The notes beneath the pieces are model-generated. The model made no database searches and had not been told where the DNA came from. It saw only the letters and a program-made list of their open reading frames with translations. Positions 44,042 through 52,601 of a DNA stretch of 64,000 bases are shown in pieces. This stretch comes from Deferribacteraceae bacterium UBA6793 (GTDB lineage: Bacteria; Chrysiogenota; Deferribacteres; Deferribacterales; Geovibrionaceae). The position numbers and the translations under genes were made by a program. Where the stretch lies: assembly GCA_002452405.1 (NCBI GenBank), contig DKFP01000011.1, forward strand, positions 105,761 to 169,760, given 5' to 3'. Each line of letters opens with the position of its first letter. Position 1 is the stretch's first letter.

Positions 44042-44829
44042 AAAAAGCACTGACAATAGCGGGTTCCGATTCTGGCGGTGGAGCTGGTATTCAGGCGGAT
44101 ATAAAATCTATGAGCGCAAACGGCGTATTCGCCATGAGCGTTATAACCGCTGTCACAGCACAAAATACTCTGGGCGTTCAGGGATACGTAGATATCCCGC
44201 TTGAATACATTGAGATGCAGATAGATTCGATATTTGCAGACCTTGTTCCGGACGCTGTTAAAACGGGTATGCTGTCAAACCCGGAAACCGTGGCGCTGGT
44301 GGCTTATAAAATAGCTCAGTACCATGTGGACAACCTTGTGGTCGATCCGGTAATGGTTGCCAAGGGCGGTTCGCCTCTTCTGCGTCAGGAGGCGGTGAAC
44401 AACATGAAGAGCCTGCTGTTTCCTCAGGCGCTGATACTTACTCCTAACATTCCGGAAGCAGAGTTCATCACAGGCAAGAGGATTGTCAGCGGCGCGGATA
44501 TGAAAGAGGTCTGCCTTGAGATTGCGGACATGGGCGTTCGCAATGTACTGCTGAAAGGCGGGCATATGGGAAGTGAGGAGGCAAGCGACCTGTTTTATGA
44601 CGGCGAGGAGTTCCATACTTTTACAACGCCGAGGATAAACACGAAAAACACCCACGGAACAGGCTGCACCATGGCGAGCGCCATTGCGGCGGGGCTTGCG
44701 AAGGGGCTTTCATCGTACGATGCGGTGAAATCTGCAAAATGCTATATACAAAAGGCGATCCAGTATGCGGACGAGCTAAATATAGGTTCAGGTCACGGTC
44801 CTGTGGATCATTTCTGGATGATGAAGTGA
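44038..44829 (+). CDS. thiD: HMP / HMP-phosphate kinase
   Basis: The protein has 263 residues. ThiD features are ALTIAGSDSGGGAGIQADIK at the start, VVDPVMVAKGGSPLL, LTPNIPEAEFITG, and the anion-hole segment NTHGTGCTMASAIAAGLAKG. It phosphorylates hydroxymethylpyrimidine twice for thiamine synthesis. Four-base overlap with dnaE. The stop codon abuts the convergent receiver gene. Other thiamine genes, thiS and thiF, lie 6 kb away on the other strand. Confidence 0.96.
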   Translation: MKKALTIAGSDSGGGAGIQADIKSMSANGVFAMSVITAVTAQNTLGVQGYVDIPLEYIEMQIDSIFADLVPDAVKTGMLSNPETVALVAYKIAQYHVDNLVVDPVMVAKGGSPLLRQEAVNNMKSLLFPQALILTPNIPEAEFITGKRIVSGADMKEVCLEIADMGVRNVLLKGGHMGSEEASDLFYDGEEFHTFTTPRINTKNTHGTGCTMASAIAAGLAKGLSSYDAVKSAKCYIQKAIQYADELNIGSGHGPVDHFWMMK

Positions 44830-45237
44830 TTATTTCTGAATGCGTTCGGCACACTTGCGCAGTGTCAGGGTGAGGTCTTCCTTAACGACAGGTTTCTTCA
44901 GGTATTCAAAAATGCCTATTTCGGAAGCCTTGTCAATATACGGTTTTTCATTGAACGCGGTGGTGATGACTATCACCGCATCGGGGTTGAGCTCAAGAAT
45001 TTTTTTCGCCATCTCAATGCCGTCCATAACAGGCATCTGGATGTCGGTAATAACAATATCCGGACGTTTTGCTTTGTATGTTTCAAACCCTTCCTGTCCG
45101 TCTTTCGCTGTGAAGATGGTGTCAAACCGCCTTTTAAGAAAGCGCATAAGGCTTTCACGCACGCTTGTGTCGTCTTCAACATGCATGATGGAAAGGTTTT
45201 TAAGAAGCTCAACGTCTTTGATATATTCTTCGTTCAT
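44830..45237 (-). CDS. Single-domain response regulator (CheY-like)
   Basis: The protein has 135 residues with a receiver domain only. The acidic pocket E21-D22-D23, the phosphoacceptor D65 in ITDIQMPVMDG, T93 in VITTAF and K115 in EYLKKPV are all present. The N-terminal lead of about 15 residues is longer than in CheY. No kinase gene is adjacent, so its partner is unknown. It converges with thiD with no gap. Confidence 0.93.
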   Translation of the reverse strand: MNEEYIKDVELLKNLSIMHVEDDTSVRESLMRFLKRRFDTIFTAKDGQEGFETYKAKRPDIVITDIQMPVMDGIEMAKKILELNPDAVIVITTAFNEKPYIDKASEIGIFEYLKKPVVKEDLTLTLRKCAERIQK

Positions 45238-45387
45238 ATTTCCTCTTGCTTCATATATTTTATACCTACATGTAAATTACCGCAATTAAAAATAAATTGA
45301 TTTATATCAGGAAATTCTAAAAACAAGTGGAAATTGTATACAGAACTTTATATATTTCGGATTGATGCACACAAACGGAGGTCATAC

Positions 45388-46263
45388 ATGAGTGATTGCA
45401 ATTCGGGTAGCTCCTGTTCATCCTGCTCTTCTGCGGCGGGGTGCAACACGGACGAGAAGAAACAGCACGCCAAGAAAAGACTTGACGAAAGACTGAGCAA
45501 AATCAAATACAAGATTATGGTTATGAGCGGCAAGGGCGGCGTGGGTAAATCCACGGTGAGCGTGAGCCTCGCATCCGCTCTGCACGCGCTGGGCTATAGC
45601 GTAGGCATACTGGACGCGGATATCCACGGACCCAACGTGCCGAAAATGTTCGGAATGACGCAGAAAGGTGTTCAGTCCGGCGAAAACGGACTCATTCCAT
45701 TTGAGGCGGCGGAAGGATTGAAAGTGATGTCTGTTGCATTCCTGCTGGAAAACGACGACGACGCTATCATCTGGCGTGCACCCGTTAAACACGGCATGAT
45801 TGAGCAGTTTGTATCCGATGTGGACTGGGGCGATCTTGACTTCATCATTATCGACCTGCCGCCCGGCACAGGCGACGAACCCCTCAGTGTTGCCCATATC
45901 ATCGGGGGCGTTGACGGCGCTGTGATAGTTACAACCCCGCAGGAGGTCGCACTTCTTGATTCCAGAAAATCAGTGACATTTGCCCGCAAGCTGAATATCC
46001 CGATTCTCGGTATAGTAGAGAATATGAGCGGAATGGTTTGCCCCCACTGCGGAGAGACAGTTGATCTGTTCAAATCAGGCGGCGGCGAAAAAGCTGCAAA
46101 TGAAATGGGCGTGAATTTCCTCGGCAAAGTGCCGATTGATCCGATGGTCGTTGTTCAGGGCGACAGCGGCAAGCCCTATGTTCTTGAGGTGAAGGACACA
46201 CCGACTGCTCTTGCATTCCGCAAAATTGCAGAAAATGTTGCAAAACAGACCATAGCGAAATAG
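45388..46263 (+). CDS. Mrp/NBP35-type Fe-S cluster carrier ATPase
   Basis: The protein has 291 residues from the ATG at 45388, preceded by CGGAGGT. The upstream frame extension is rejected. The deviant Walker A is MSGKGGVGKST, followed by LDADIHGPNVPKM, DLPPGTGDEPLS and the C-terminal VCPHCGE, whose Cys pair binds a bridging cluster. The N-terminus has C4, C10, C13 and C19, an NBP35-like cluster site (CxxC in the middle). It is expected to assemble or deliver Fe-S clusters, which complex I here needs in number. Confidence 0.93.
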   Translation: MSDCNSGSSCSSCSSAAGCNTDEKKQHAKKRLDERLSKIKYKIMVMSGKGGVGKSTVSVSLASALHALGYSVGILDADIHGPNVPKMFGMTQKGVQSGENGLIPFEAAEGLKVMSVAFLLENDDDAIIWRAPVKHGMIEQFVSDVDWGDLDFIIIDLPPGTGDEPLSVAHIIGGVDGAVIVTTPQEVALLDSRKSVTFARKLNIPILGIVENMSGMVCPHCGETVDLFKSGGGEKAANEMGVNFLGKVPIDPMVVVQGDSGKPYVLEVKDTPTALAFRKIAENVAKQTIAK

Positions 46264-46271
46264 ATTTTAGT

Positions 46272-46290
46272 GGCGGGGCACAGCCCCGCC
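46272..46290. other. GC-rich hairpin between mrp and DUF3995
   Basis: The perfect 8-bp inverted repeat GGCGGGGC / GCCCCGCC has a three-base loop but no T run on either strand. It starts nine bases after the mrp stop codon. It could be a Rho-type 3'-end hairpin or a small REP element. Confidence 0.5.
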
Positions 46291-46306
46291 TGCTATAAAG
46301 AGACAT

Positions 46307-46738
46307 ATGAAACTATTTATTATATTCAGTTCTTTTCTGATGCTCGTTGTTGCACTGGTACACCTGTACTGGAGCCTTGGCGGTACCATGTTCATTGAAA
46401 GGGCGCTGCCGGAAAAACCGGACGGCAGAAAACTCTTTAAACCCACCCGCGCAGGTACTGCAATCGTGGGCATAGTGCTTGTTATCGTTTCCATGGCGGC
46501 AACTTCGCCGTTTTATATTCACGATATCCGTTTGCTCTCCATATTCAGGATAGTGCTGATGTTTTTCTGTGCCGTGTTTTTCGTGCGCTTTGTGGGCGAC
46601 TTTAAATATGTCGGTCTTTTCCGCAAAGTGCGTAATACCGGATTTGCGGAATACGATATTCTGGTCTATACACCCCTCAGCCTCGTCTTTTCCGTAATGT
46701 GCGGACTCTGCGCATATTTCTTTAATTCACTTGCCTGA
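46307..46738 (+). CDS. DUF3995 membrane protein
   Basis: The protein has 143 residues with four membrane helices. The first helix (FSSFLMLVVALVHLYWSLGG), then GTAIVGIVLVIVSMAAT, the RFVGDFKYVGLFRKV loop with GDFR-like residues, and YDILVYTPLSLVFSVMCGLC match the DUF3995 pattern. Function unknown. It starts 17 bases after the GC-rich hairpin. Confidence 0.78.
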   Translation: MKLFIIFSSFLMLVVALVHLYWSLGGTMFIERALPEKPDGRKLFKPTRAGTAIVGIVLVIVSMAATSPFYIHDIRLLSIFRIVLMFFCAVFFVRFVGDFKYVGLFRKVRNTGFAEYDILVYTPLSLVFSVMCGLCAYFFNSLA

Positions 46739-46776
46739 TAGATTGTAAAATTATATCCTTATTCTACAGGTGAACT

Positions 46777-48612
46777 ATGGGATATAAAACACTTAAACAC
46801 TGTCTGGATGACCTTGAACGGCACGGACAGCTCAAAAAAATAGACGTTGAGATTGACCCTTATCTTGAGATGGGGGTCATTCAGAGAAAGGTTTATGAAT
46901 CGGGCGGTCCCGCTTTGCTTTTTACTAACGTAAAAGGATGCCGATTCCCCATGGCAGGCAATATCTTCGGCACCATGGAGCGGACTAGGTTCATCTTCCG
47001 CGACACGCTGGACGCCATTGAGGCTATGGTTAAGGCAAAGACCGATCCCGCATATCTGTTCAAAAATCCTTTGAAACTACTGAAACTTCCAATGGCGGCA
47101 CTTAATATTCTGCCCAAAACCGTGCACGACGCGCCCGTCCTGAAAAATCGTATAGATATGAAAGACCTTCCGCAGCTTGTCGGCTGGCAGAAGGACGGAG
47201 GGGCGTTCATCACCCTTCCGCAGGTCTATTCCGAATCGCCGGAGAAGGCGGGCTACAGAAACAGCAATCTGGGTATGTACCGCGTGCAGATTTCCGGCAA
47301 CAACTATCAGCCGGACGAAGCAGGACTGCACTATCAGCTCCACAGGGGGCTTGGAATACATCATACACAGGCTCTGGCGAACGGCGAGCGACTTAACGTC
47401 AACGTTTTCATAGGCGGCGCACCGTCAATGACCATCGCCGCTGTTATGCCGCTGCCGGAAGGGATGCCGGAAATATCGTTTGCCGGAGTGCTGGGCGGGC
47501 ACAGGATGCCGTTTTACAGACCTGAAAACGGTGCGCCGGTATATGCGGAGGCTGATTTCGTTATCTGCGGATATATCGACGGCACACTTAAACCCGAAGG
47601 ACCATTCGGCGACCACGTGGGCTATTACAGCCTTAAACACGACTTCCCCGTGATGAAGGTTACGGGAGTTTTCCACCGCGATGGGGCAATATTCCCGTTC
47701 ACTACTGTGGGCAGACCGCCGCAGGAGGACACCAGCTTCGGCAACTTTATCCACGAACTCACGGGTGAGCTTATCCCCGACGTTCTGCCGGGCGTGAAAG
47801 CCGTCCATGCCGTTGACGCGGCAGGTGTACATCCGCTGCTGTTTGCCATCGGTTCTGAGCGCTATACTCCTTATCAGAAGCAGGACGAACCGAAAGAGAT
47901 ACTGACTCAGGCGAACGCCATTCTGGGACAGGGGCAGCTATCCCTTGCGAAATATCTTTTTATAACGAATTTCTCGGATAATCCGGAACTTGATATACAC
48001 GACCCTGAGGCTTTTTTCAGACACGTCCTTGAACGTGTTGACTGGCGCAGGGATATGCACTTCCAGACGTCCGTTACAATAGATACGTTGGACTATACAG
48101 GGCACGGGCTTAACAAGGGCTCTAAGGTCACTGTTGCCGCCTGTGGGGATAAAAAACGGATGCTTGCGGCGAAACTGCCGGAGAATATCAGTCTGCCGGA
48201 CGGTTTTGATATGCCCAAGGTCGTGATGGAGGGTGTGCTTGCCGTGCGCGCACCAAAGCATATGGCACAGAGAGGCGAATATGACGCAGCCCTGCTGCGC
48301 TTTTGCGAATTTTTCGATGCAGACAACCCCATAAACAGTTTTCCGCTGATAGTGCTTGCAGACGACAGCGAATTTACCGCGGCAAATATAGCGAATTTCC
48401 TCTGGGTGACATTCACAAGATCAAACCCTGCTAACGACGTTTACGGTATAGGCGCGTTTGAGCATGTTAAGCATTTCGGCTGCTCCGGCTCGCTGGTCAT
48501 AGATGCGCGGGTCAAGGCGTATCATCCGGAAGCTATGGAGATGGACGCGGATGTGATTAAAAAAGTAGAAGCGATGGCTGCCAAAGGCGGCGCCCTTGAG
48601 GGGCTGTTTTAA
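46777..48612 (+). CDS. UbiD family decarboxylase (prenylated FMN-dependent)
   Basis: The protein has 611 residues. UbiD features are GGPALLFTNVKGCRFPMAGN, FITLPQVYSE, NSNLGMYRVQISGNNY, EGPFGDHVGYYS (the Glu/Arg cofactor region), and a C-terminal block with TRSNPANDVYGIGAF. Members decarboxylate polyprenyl-hydroxybenzoate (ubiquinone) or menaquinone intermediates, or aromatic acids. A menaquinone role would fit anaerobic respiration but cannot be proved here, and the UbiX partner is not in the window. GGTGAACT precedes the ATG. It ends before a strong terminator. Confidence 0.92.
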   Translation: MGYKTLKHCLDDLERHGQLKKIDVEIDPYLEMGVIQRKVYESGGPALLFTNVKGCRFPMAGNIFGTMERTRFIFRDTLDAIEAMVKAKTDPAYLFKNPLKLLKLPMAALNILPKTVHDAPVLKNRIDMKDLPQLVGWQKDGGAFITLPQVYSESPEKAGYRNSNLGMYRVQISGNNYQPDEAGLHYQLHRGLGIHHTQALANGERLNVNVFIGGAPSMTIAAVMPLPEGMPEISFAGVLGGHRMPFYRPENGAPVYAEADFVICGYIDGTLKPEGPFGDHVGYYSLKHDFPVMKVTGVFHRDGAIFPFTTVGRPPQEDTSFGNFIHELTGELIPDVLPGVKAVHAVDAAGVHPLLFAIGSERYTPYQKQDEPKEILTQANAILGQGQLSLAKYLFITNFSDNPELDIHDPEAFFRHVLERVDWRRDMHFQTSVTIDTLDYTGHGLNKGSKVTVAACGDKKRMLAAKLPENISLPDGFDMPKVVMEGVLAVRAPKHMAQRGEYDAALLRFCEFFDADNPINSFPLIVLADDSEFTAANIANFLWVTFTRSNPANDVYGIGAFEHVKHFGCSGSLVIDARVKAYHPEAMEMDADVIKKVEAMAAKGGALEGLF

Positions 48613-48614
48613 AT

Positions 48615-48647
48615 AAAAAAAGCATCCGCAGCGGGATGCTTTTTCTG
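48615..48647 (+). terminator. Rho-independent terminator of ubiD
   Basis: The inverted repeat AAAGCATCC / GGATGCTTT is followed by TTTTTC and preceded by seven A residues, so it may work in both directions. Two closely similar hairpins recur beside the tRNA-Leu fragments (50262, 50442). Confidence 0.9.
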
Positions 48648-48653
48648 GTTTTG

Positions 48654-48776
48654 GTGGTCAATTATTTTTCATTTATTTTTGTCATACAATCTGCTCATAG
48701 TGGTTTTTATCAGTGACTTAGCTACTATGACCGGGAATTGATTTTTGGTTACTGTGGTCTATTCAGTGGTCAATTA
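48654..48776. repeat. 11-bp direct repeat GTGGTCAATTA flanking 101 bases
   Basis: Copies are at 48654-48664 and 48766-48776, with partial GTGGT motifs between. The block lies at the boundary between the housekeeping DNA and the AT-rich AlbA_2 gene. It may be a leftover recombinase binding region. Confidence 0.4.
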
Positions 48777-48797
48777 GACCCTAATTAGGCACATGGT

Positions 48798-50105
48798 TTA
48801 ATAAAATGTATATATGCTGCCCCTGCCTGTTCCGGAGTGTTTTAGTAATCCTAAAGATACAAGTTCATACAGTTCTTTTGTTGAAAATGTTTTTCCTATA
48901 TTGTTAAGTTTTTGATAAATTGCATTTGTAATTTTGCCATGTGTTCTAACATATTGGTATGCCTTAATTTGCCGTTCATTTAATCCGAGTTTTATTAAAG
49001 CACTTTCTGAGATATTGGTGATGGTAATTTGAAAACCGCCTGAAGTTTCTTCAATCGTGGGCGCAGGGAGATTTGCCATCCTGCAAGCATTTATGATTCT
49101 GGGGATGCCAGTCCCCCATGCTTCGATATAGCCGCCTTTAAGGCATACTTCAGCAATAAGTTTGTTTCTTGGTTTTGAAGGATGGTTTTGTTTTAATTGT
49201 TCTATTGTCAGACCATCTACAAGTGGACCGTCATTCCATATTTGGAAACTATCGTCATTTATCCTTATTTGTGTCATACTACCCATATAGTCTCTATGTA
49301 TTAGAGCGTTCATAATAGCTTCCCTCAGAGCTGCAAAAGGGTATTCCGGAGTTTCTATGCGGTGAACCCCATCATATGAAATATTCTTTACCATGAATTT
49401 TGTTTCTATTATTTCGAATACTCTTTTTTGAAGAGTGATTAAATTGCCTTCAATAATCTCATGAAATTTTGGTGAAGAGTCATTGCTGACAAAGCGACCT
49501 ATTTTGACGTGAGATTGCGGGTAATATTTTTCAGGGTCTTTTCCAAAAAGGATAATGGCGGCACGTTTGAGTTTGCCGTTATCTATTAAATGAAGTTTTT
49601 CAAATAGGTCAGTTGTCGTTAGAGTTATTACATCAGGTATTCTGCCGGATTTTTCTGCATCTGCTTTGTATGTTTTTACACTGGATTCATTGATGTCGTC
49701 AAAAGAAGCTCTTTCCTCTACAACATCGCCCCATGACAGACCTGACCTTTTGAGAAGAAACTCTGTTAAGGCATTGCCTGTCAGCTCTTTTGTCGTGGTT
49801 CCGGTTCTTTGATAATATGTGCCTCTTAATGAAATTGCCATGCTTGAAGGATTCACGCTGATTTTAATGTAATATTTTTTATCAGACTCAAGAAGCTCAA
49901 CTTCAGCGAAAATTCCAAGTTTTGCCTGAATGATGTTTGGCAAATCATCCATTAATTTTTTGAAATTGTGTATTCCTGTAATGTCACCTTTATCGTTTAT
50001 GCCTATGAATAAAACACCACCGTTTGCGTTAGCAAAACTGCAGATTTGCTTCAGGTGCTCTTCATTCCAGTTTTCTTTGTACTCGATATTTATGTTTTCG
50101 GGCAT
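48798..50105 (-). CDS. AlbA_2 (Schlafen-like) / ATP-binding regulator-type protein
   Basis: The protein has 435 residues. The N-terminal AlbA_2-like domain (about 1-115) has IEYKENWNEEHLKQICSFAN, NGGVLFIGINDKGDITGI, and a YYIKISVNPSSMAI strand. The middle has a HATPase-like segment (AALREAIMNALIHRDYMG, then GLTIEQLKQNHPSKPRNKLI, and GYIEAWGTGIPRII). The C-terminal 80 residues form a winged-helix-like unit (LNERQIKAYQYVRTHGKITN). Such proteins are often called divergent AAA-4 or transcriptional regulators, and some occur in defence or mobile regions. AT-rich codons set it apart from the housekeeping genes to the left. Confidence 0.83.
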   Translation of the reverse strand: MPENINIEYKENWNEEHLKQICSFANANGGVLFIGINDKGDITGIHNFKKLMDDLPNIIQAKLGIFAEVELLESDKKYYIKISVNPSSMAISLRGTYYQRTGTTTKELTGNALTEFLLKRSGLSWGDVVEERASFDDINESSVKTYKADAEKSGRIPDVITLTTTDLFEKLHLIDNGKLKRAAIILFGKDPEKYYPQSHVKIGRFVSNDSSPKFHEIIEGNLITLQKRVFEIIETKFMVKNISYDGVHRIETPEYPFAALREAIMNALIHRDYMGSMTQIRINDDSFQIWNDGPLVDGLTIEQLKQNHPSKPRNKLIAEVCLKGGYIEAWGTGIPRIINACRMANLPAPTIEETSGGFQITITNISESALIKLGLNERQIKAYQYVRTHGKITNAIYQKLNNIGKTFSTKELYELVSLGLLKHSGTGRGSIYTFY

Positions 50106-50246
50106 ATTGGCTCCAAAGATTATTTTTAAATATTAAGCAGGAATAGGAAAAGAGTAAATAAAGAAATTACTTTTAGCAGTCCTAAAATGACTGATTATAA
50201 AGAGTATTGGCAATCATAGTGGAACTATTCGATAGGTGTTTAACTT

Positions 50247-50316
50247 CCTTGTGTGTATATAAAAAAAGCATCCATAACGGGATGCTTTCTTATGTTTATG
50301 CCTAGGACGGGAATCG
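50247..50316 (+). repeat. Duplicated flank of the tRNA-Leu end, copy 1
   Basis: A 70-bp unit from CCTTGTGTGTATAT to GGACGGGAATCG contains a terminator hairpin (GCATCC / GGATGC) and the last 17 bases of tRNA-Leu. It recurs at 50427-50495 with one indel and one substitution. Between the copies is a 110-base spacer with no gene. The stretch 50106-50246 holds only AT-rich sequence upstream of the AlbA_2 gene. Confidence 0.85.
50299..50316 (-). pseudogene. tRNA-Leu 3' fragment A (truncated)
   Basis: On the minus strand the sequence CGATTCCCGTCCTAGGCA is the end of the T loop, T stem and acceptor 3' strand of the same tRNA as fragments B and C. It breaks off within the T loop. The hairpin after it on the minus strand (GCATCC / GGATGC then T run) would be the tRNA terminator. 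Confidence 0.75.
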
Positions 50317-50426
50317 CTTTTTATTCGCTTTCTTCCTGAAAGCTCCAAAAAGCCAGCCAGTTCACTGCCGCCGACATCGTGCCGGCTTGTCCTCCCTTTC
50401 GGTCGGCGTTCACTGTCGTTCGATTC

Positions 50427-50495
50427 CCTTGTGTGTATATAAAAAAAGCATCCACAACGGGATGCTTTCTTATTTTATGCCTAGGACGGGAATCG
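50427..50495 (+). repeat. Duplicated flank of the tRNA-Leu end, copy 2
   Basis: A 69-bp near-identical copy of 50247-50316, again made of terminator hairpin plus tRNA-Leu 3' end. It runs on into a longer tRNA fragment (B). Confidence 0.85.
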
Positions 50496-50533
50496 AACCC
50501 GTACAGTCGCGAGGACCGAGGGATTTTAAATCT
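50478..50533 (-). pseudogene. tRNA-Leu(UAA) 3' fragment B, candidate left attachment site
   Basis: Read on the minus strand, this gives the anticodon loop TTTAAAA (anticodon TAA, leucine), TCCCT, a long class II variable arm with GTC / GAC pairing, the T arm ACGGG-TTCGATT-CCCGT, acceptor CCTAGGC and discriminator A. The 5' half is missing: upstream bases do not match and no GCCTAGG acceptor is present. The 5' side of the anticodon stem is already broken. It is the left boundary of the element ending at 61389. The rest of the gap to 50882 is AT-rich with no gene; an 8-bp inverted repeat CTATTGTA / TACAATAG spans 50533-50598. Confidence 0.85.
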
Positions 50534-50882
50534 ATTGTATATTCTATAATCAATTAATACTTAATAATTATTTTTTTAGACATTCTCTTGTACAATAGTT
50601 TGTGTGGTTATCTGCGATATATCCCTTTTGAATCTAATCGGAGAACTGCTCCTTTGCTTGGGCTTGGAGAGTGTGTCATATACAAGAGCTTTCTGGATGA
50701 TATATTTATAAAATAAAAATAAAAGTGTTAATATATATTTTGTTAATGATTTATGTTTGGATAAATGCTGAGGTATTTGTTTATATTAAAATGCCTGTGC
50801 ATTGTACATAGAGACTTTTTATTTACATAGACTAGATAAAAATGTATTTTTACTAACTAACTTTTAAGGTCAAGAAACTCTA

Positions 50883-52601
50883 ATGACAATATATGAGAAG
50901 AAACAAAATGGGCGTTTTTATACGCCACTATTTTTATCTGACTTCGTATCAATTATGATTCTTAAGTATTTCCATGAGAATCAAGGACATATTTCTATTT
51001 TGGATCCAGCCTGTGGAGATAGCATTTTATTAAGAAGTTTAAAGGCTAATATTGCCATGCCAGCATCTTTTTATGGTGTAGATAATGATATTAAAGCCAT
51101 TGATGAATCTAAGAAGCTGTTTCGGCAGTTTATTAATATTGGTTCAGCTAATTTTGTATGTACAGACGGACTTTTTCCTTATGAGTCCAAATCAAAAAAT
51201 GTAGGTTGGAAGAGGTTACGTAAAGAATTAAATGAAGATTGTGGTTTTGATATTATTGTAAGTAATCCGCCTTGGGGGAGTGATTTATCCAAATATGATT
51301 CTGAAGCTATTAATACAAATTTTAGATTAGCTAAAGGACAATATGACGTTTATGATTTGTTTGTTGAATTGGTATTAGATAATTTGAGACCAAATGGTGT
51401 TTTTGGTTTAATATTACCTGATTCAATTTTTAATACAGAACAGAGATTTCTTAGAGAATTTCTATCTAAAGAAACAACATTACTTATGATATGCCGATTA
51501 GGAGAGAAAATATTTCCGGATGTAAATAGAGGTTGTACAGTTATCATTGGAAGAAAAGCTGAGCCTCATGAGAATCATAAAGTAAGTTGTTTTCGGTTAA
51601 ACGTAAGTGATAAAAAGAAAATTCTTAGCCAACAAATTGGTCTATATGAAATGCATAATCAAACTTCCCATATGGTCCCTCAGGACAGGTTTAAAGAGGA
51701 TAGTAGTTATAATTTTAGTATAGATTTAAAGTCTGAGGATGAACCAATCTTGACCATTCTGAATAAATGTTTACGCTTATCAGATGTTGTTACAATATCT
51801 AGAGGAGTCGAATTATCTAAGAAAGGTGATATATGCCAGTGCTCAGTTTGTCATAAATGGTTTCCTGTGCCAAAGAAGAGTACATTTCAATGCATACACT
51901 GTAAATCAAGTTTGAAGTTAGTAGATTTAATCAAGGATAAGATCATTACAAAAGAGATATTCGGGAAAAGCGAACCTCTTTTGACAGGGGAAGACATTTT
52001 TAGATTTACTTCAAAAAATAAATACTGGATAAAGTTTGGAAAAGAAGGGATTAATTATAAAGATTTATCTCTTTATAAACAAAAGAAAATATGTGTACGT
52101 AAGACTGGTATTGGTGTAACTGCTTGTTTGGATTATAATGGGTCAGTGACAACACAGGTGGTTTATATAATAACTATTAATGACAAGTTTAAGGACCTGT
52201 TGAGCTTAGAATTTGTTATTTCTGTTTTGAACTCAAGACTGATTACATATTATTTAATAAAAACATATGGAGAGAGTGAATGGCGAACTCATCCTTATAT
52301 TACGCAAACGCAGCTAAAAAATATTCCATTTCCTGACGTTGATGTGATATTTAGCAATAAGATTAAAATAGTTGATAAAGTTAATGATTTAGTTTCAAAA
52401 GAAGTTGCTAATTCTATAGATAGAAATATAAGTAAGAAAGTAGATCTTTTTTTGGAAAGGTCTGTAGCTTATTGCTTTGGACTTACAAAGAATGAATATG
52501 AGAAAGTCTTTCTTACTTTAAATAACTCCGAAAAACTAATACCTATAAAGAGGTTATTAAATACAAATGAAGAAGAGATTTTTAGCATAGATGGGTTTTA
52601 G
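50883..52601 (+). CDS. N6-adenine DNA methyltransferase (Eco57I/TaqI-like) with a zinc ribbon
   Basis: The protein has 572 residues. Motif X-like QNGRFYTP (about 8-15), SAM motif I ILDPACGDS (about 39-47) and catalytic motif IV SNPPW (127-131) define a gamma-class N6-adenine methylase, as in TaqI and Eco57I. The C-terminal half is the DNA recognition region (KICVRKTGIGVTACLDYNGS, and later WRTHPYITQTQLKNIPFP). Within it a four-cysteine ribbon (C320, C323, C337, C340) is inserted, unusual for this family. It overlaps the next methylase gene by 11 bases. No restriction domain is seen in this chain. Confidence 0.9.
   Translation: MTIYEKKQNGRFYTPLFLSDFVSIMILKYFHENQGHISILDPACGDSILLRSLKANIAMPASFYGVDNDIKAIDESKKLFRQFINIGSANFVCTDGLFPYESKSKNVGWKRLRKELNEDCGFDIIVSNPPWGSDLSKYDSEAINTNFRLAKGQYDVYDLFVELVLDNLRPNGVFGLILPDSIFNTEQRFLREFLSKETTLLMICRLGEKIFPDVNRGCTVIIGRKAEPHENHKVSCFRLNVSDKKKILSQQIGLYEMHNQTSHMVPQDRFKEDSSYNFSIDLKSEDEPILTILNKCLRLSDVVTISRGVELSKKGDICQCSVCHKWFPVPKKSTFQCIHCKSSLKLVDLIKDKIITKEIFGKSEPLLTGEDIFRFTSKNKYWIKFGKEGINYKDLSLYKQKKICVRKTGIGVTACLDYNGSVTTQVVYIITINDKFKDLLSLEFVISVLNSRLITYYLIKTYGESEWRTHPYITQTQLKNIPFPDVDVIFSNKIKIVDKVNDLVSKEVANSIDRNISKKVDLFLERSVAYCFGLTKNEYEKVFLTLNNSEKLIPIKRLLNTNEEEIFSIDGF

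Noticed and set aside
37656..44829. TPP riboswitch before thiamine genes
   Set aside because: No TPP aptamer-like sequence is visible upstream of thiF/thiS or thiD, and thiD overlaps dnaE.
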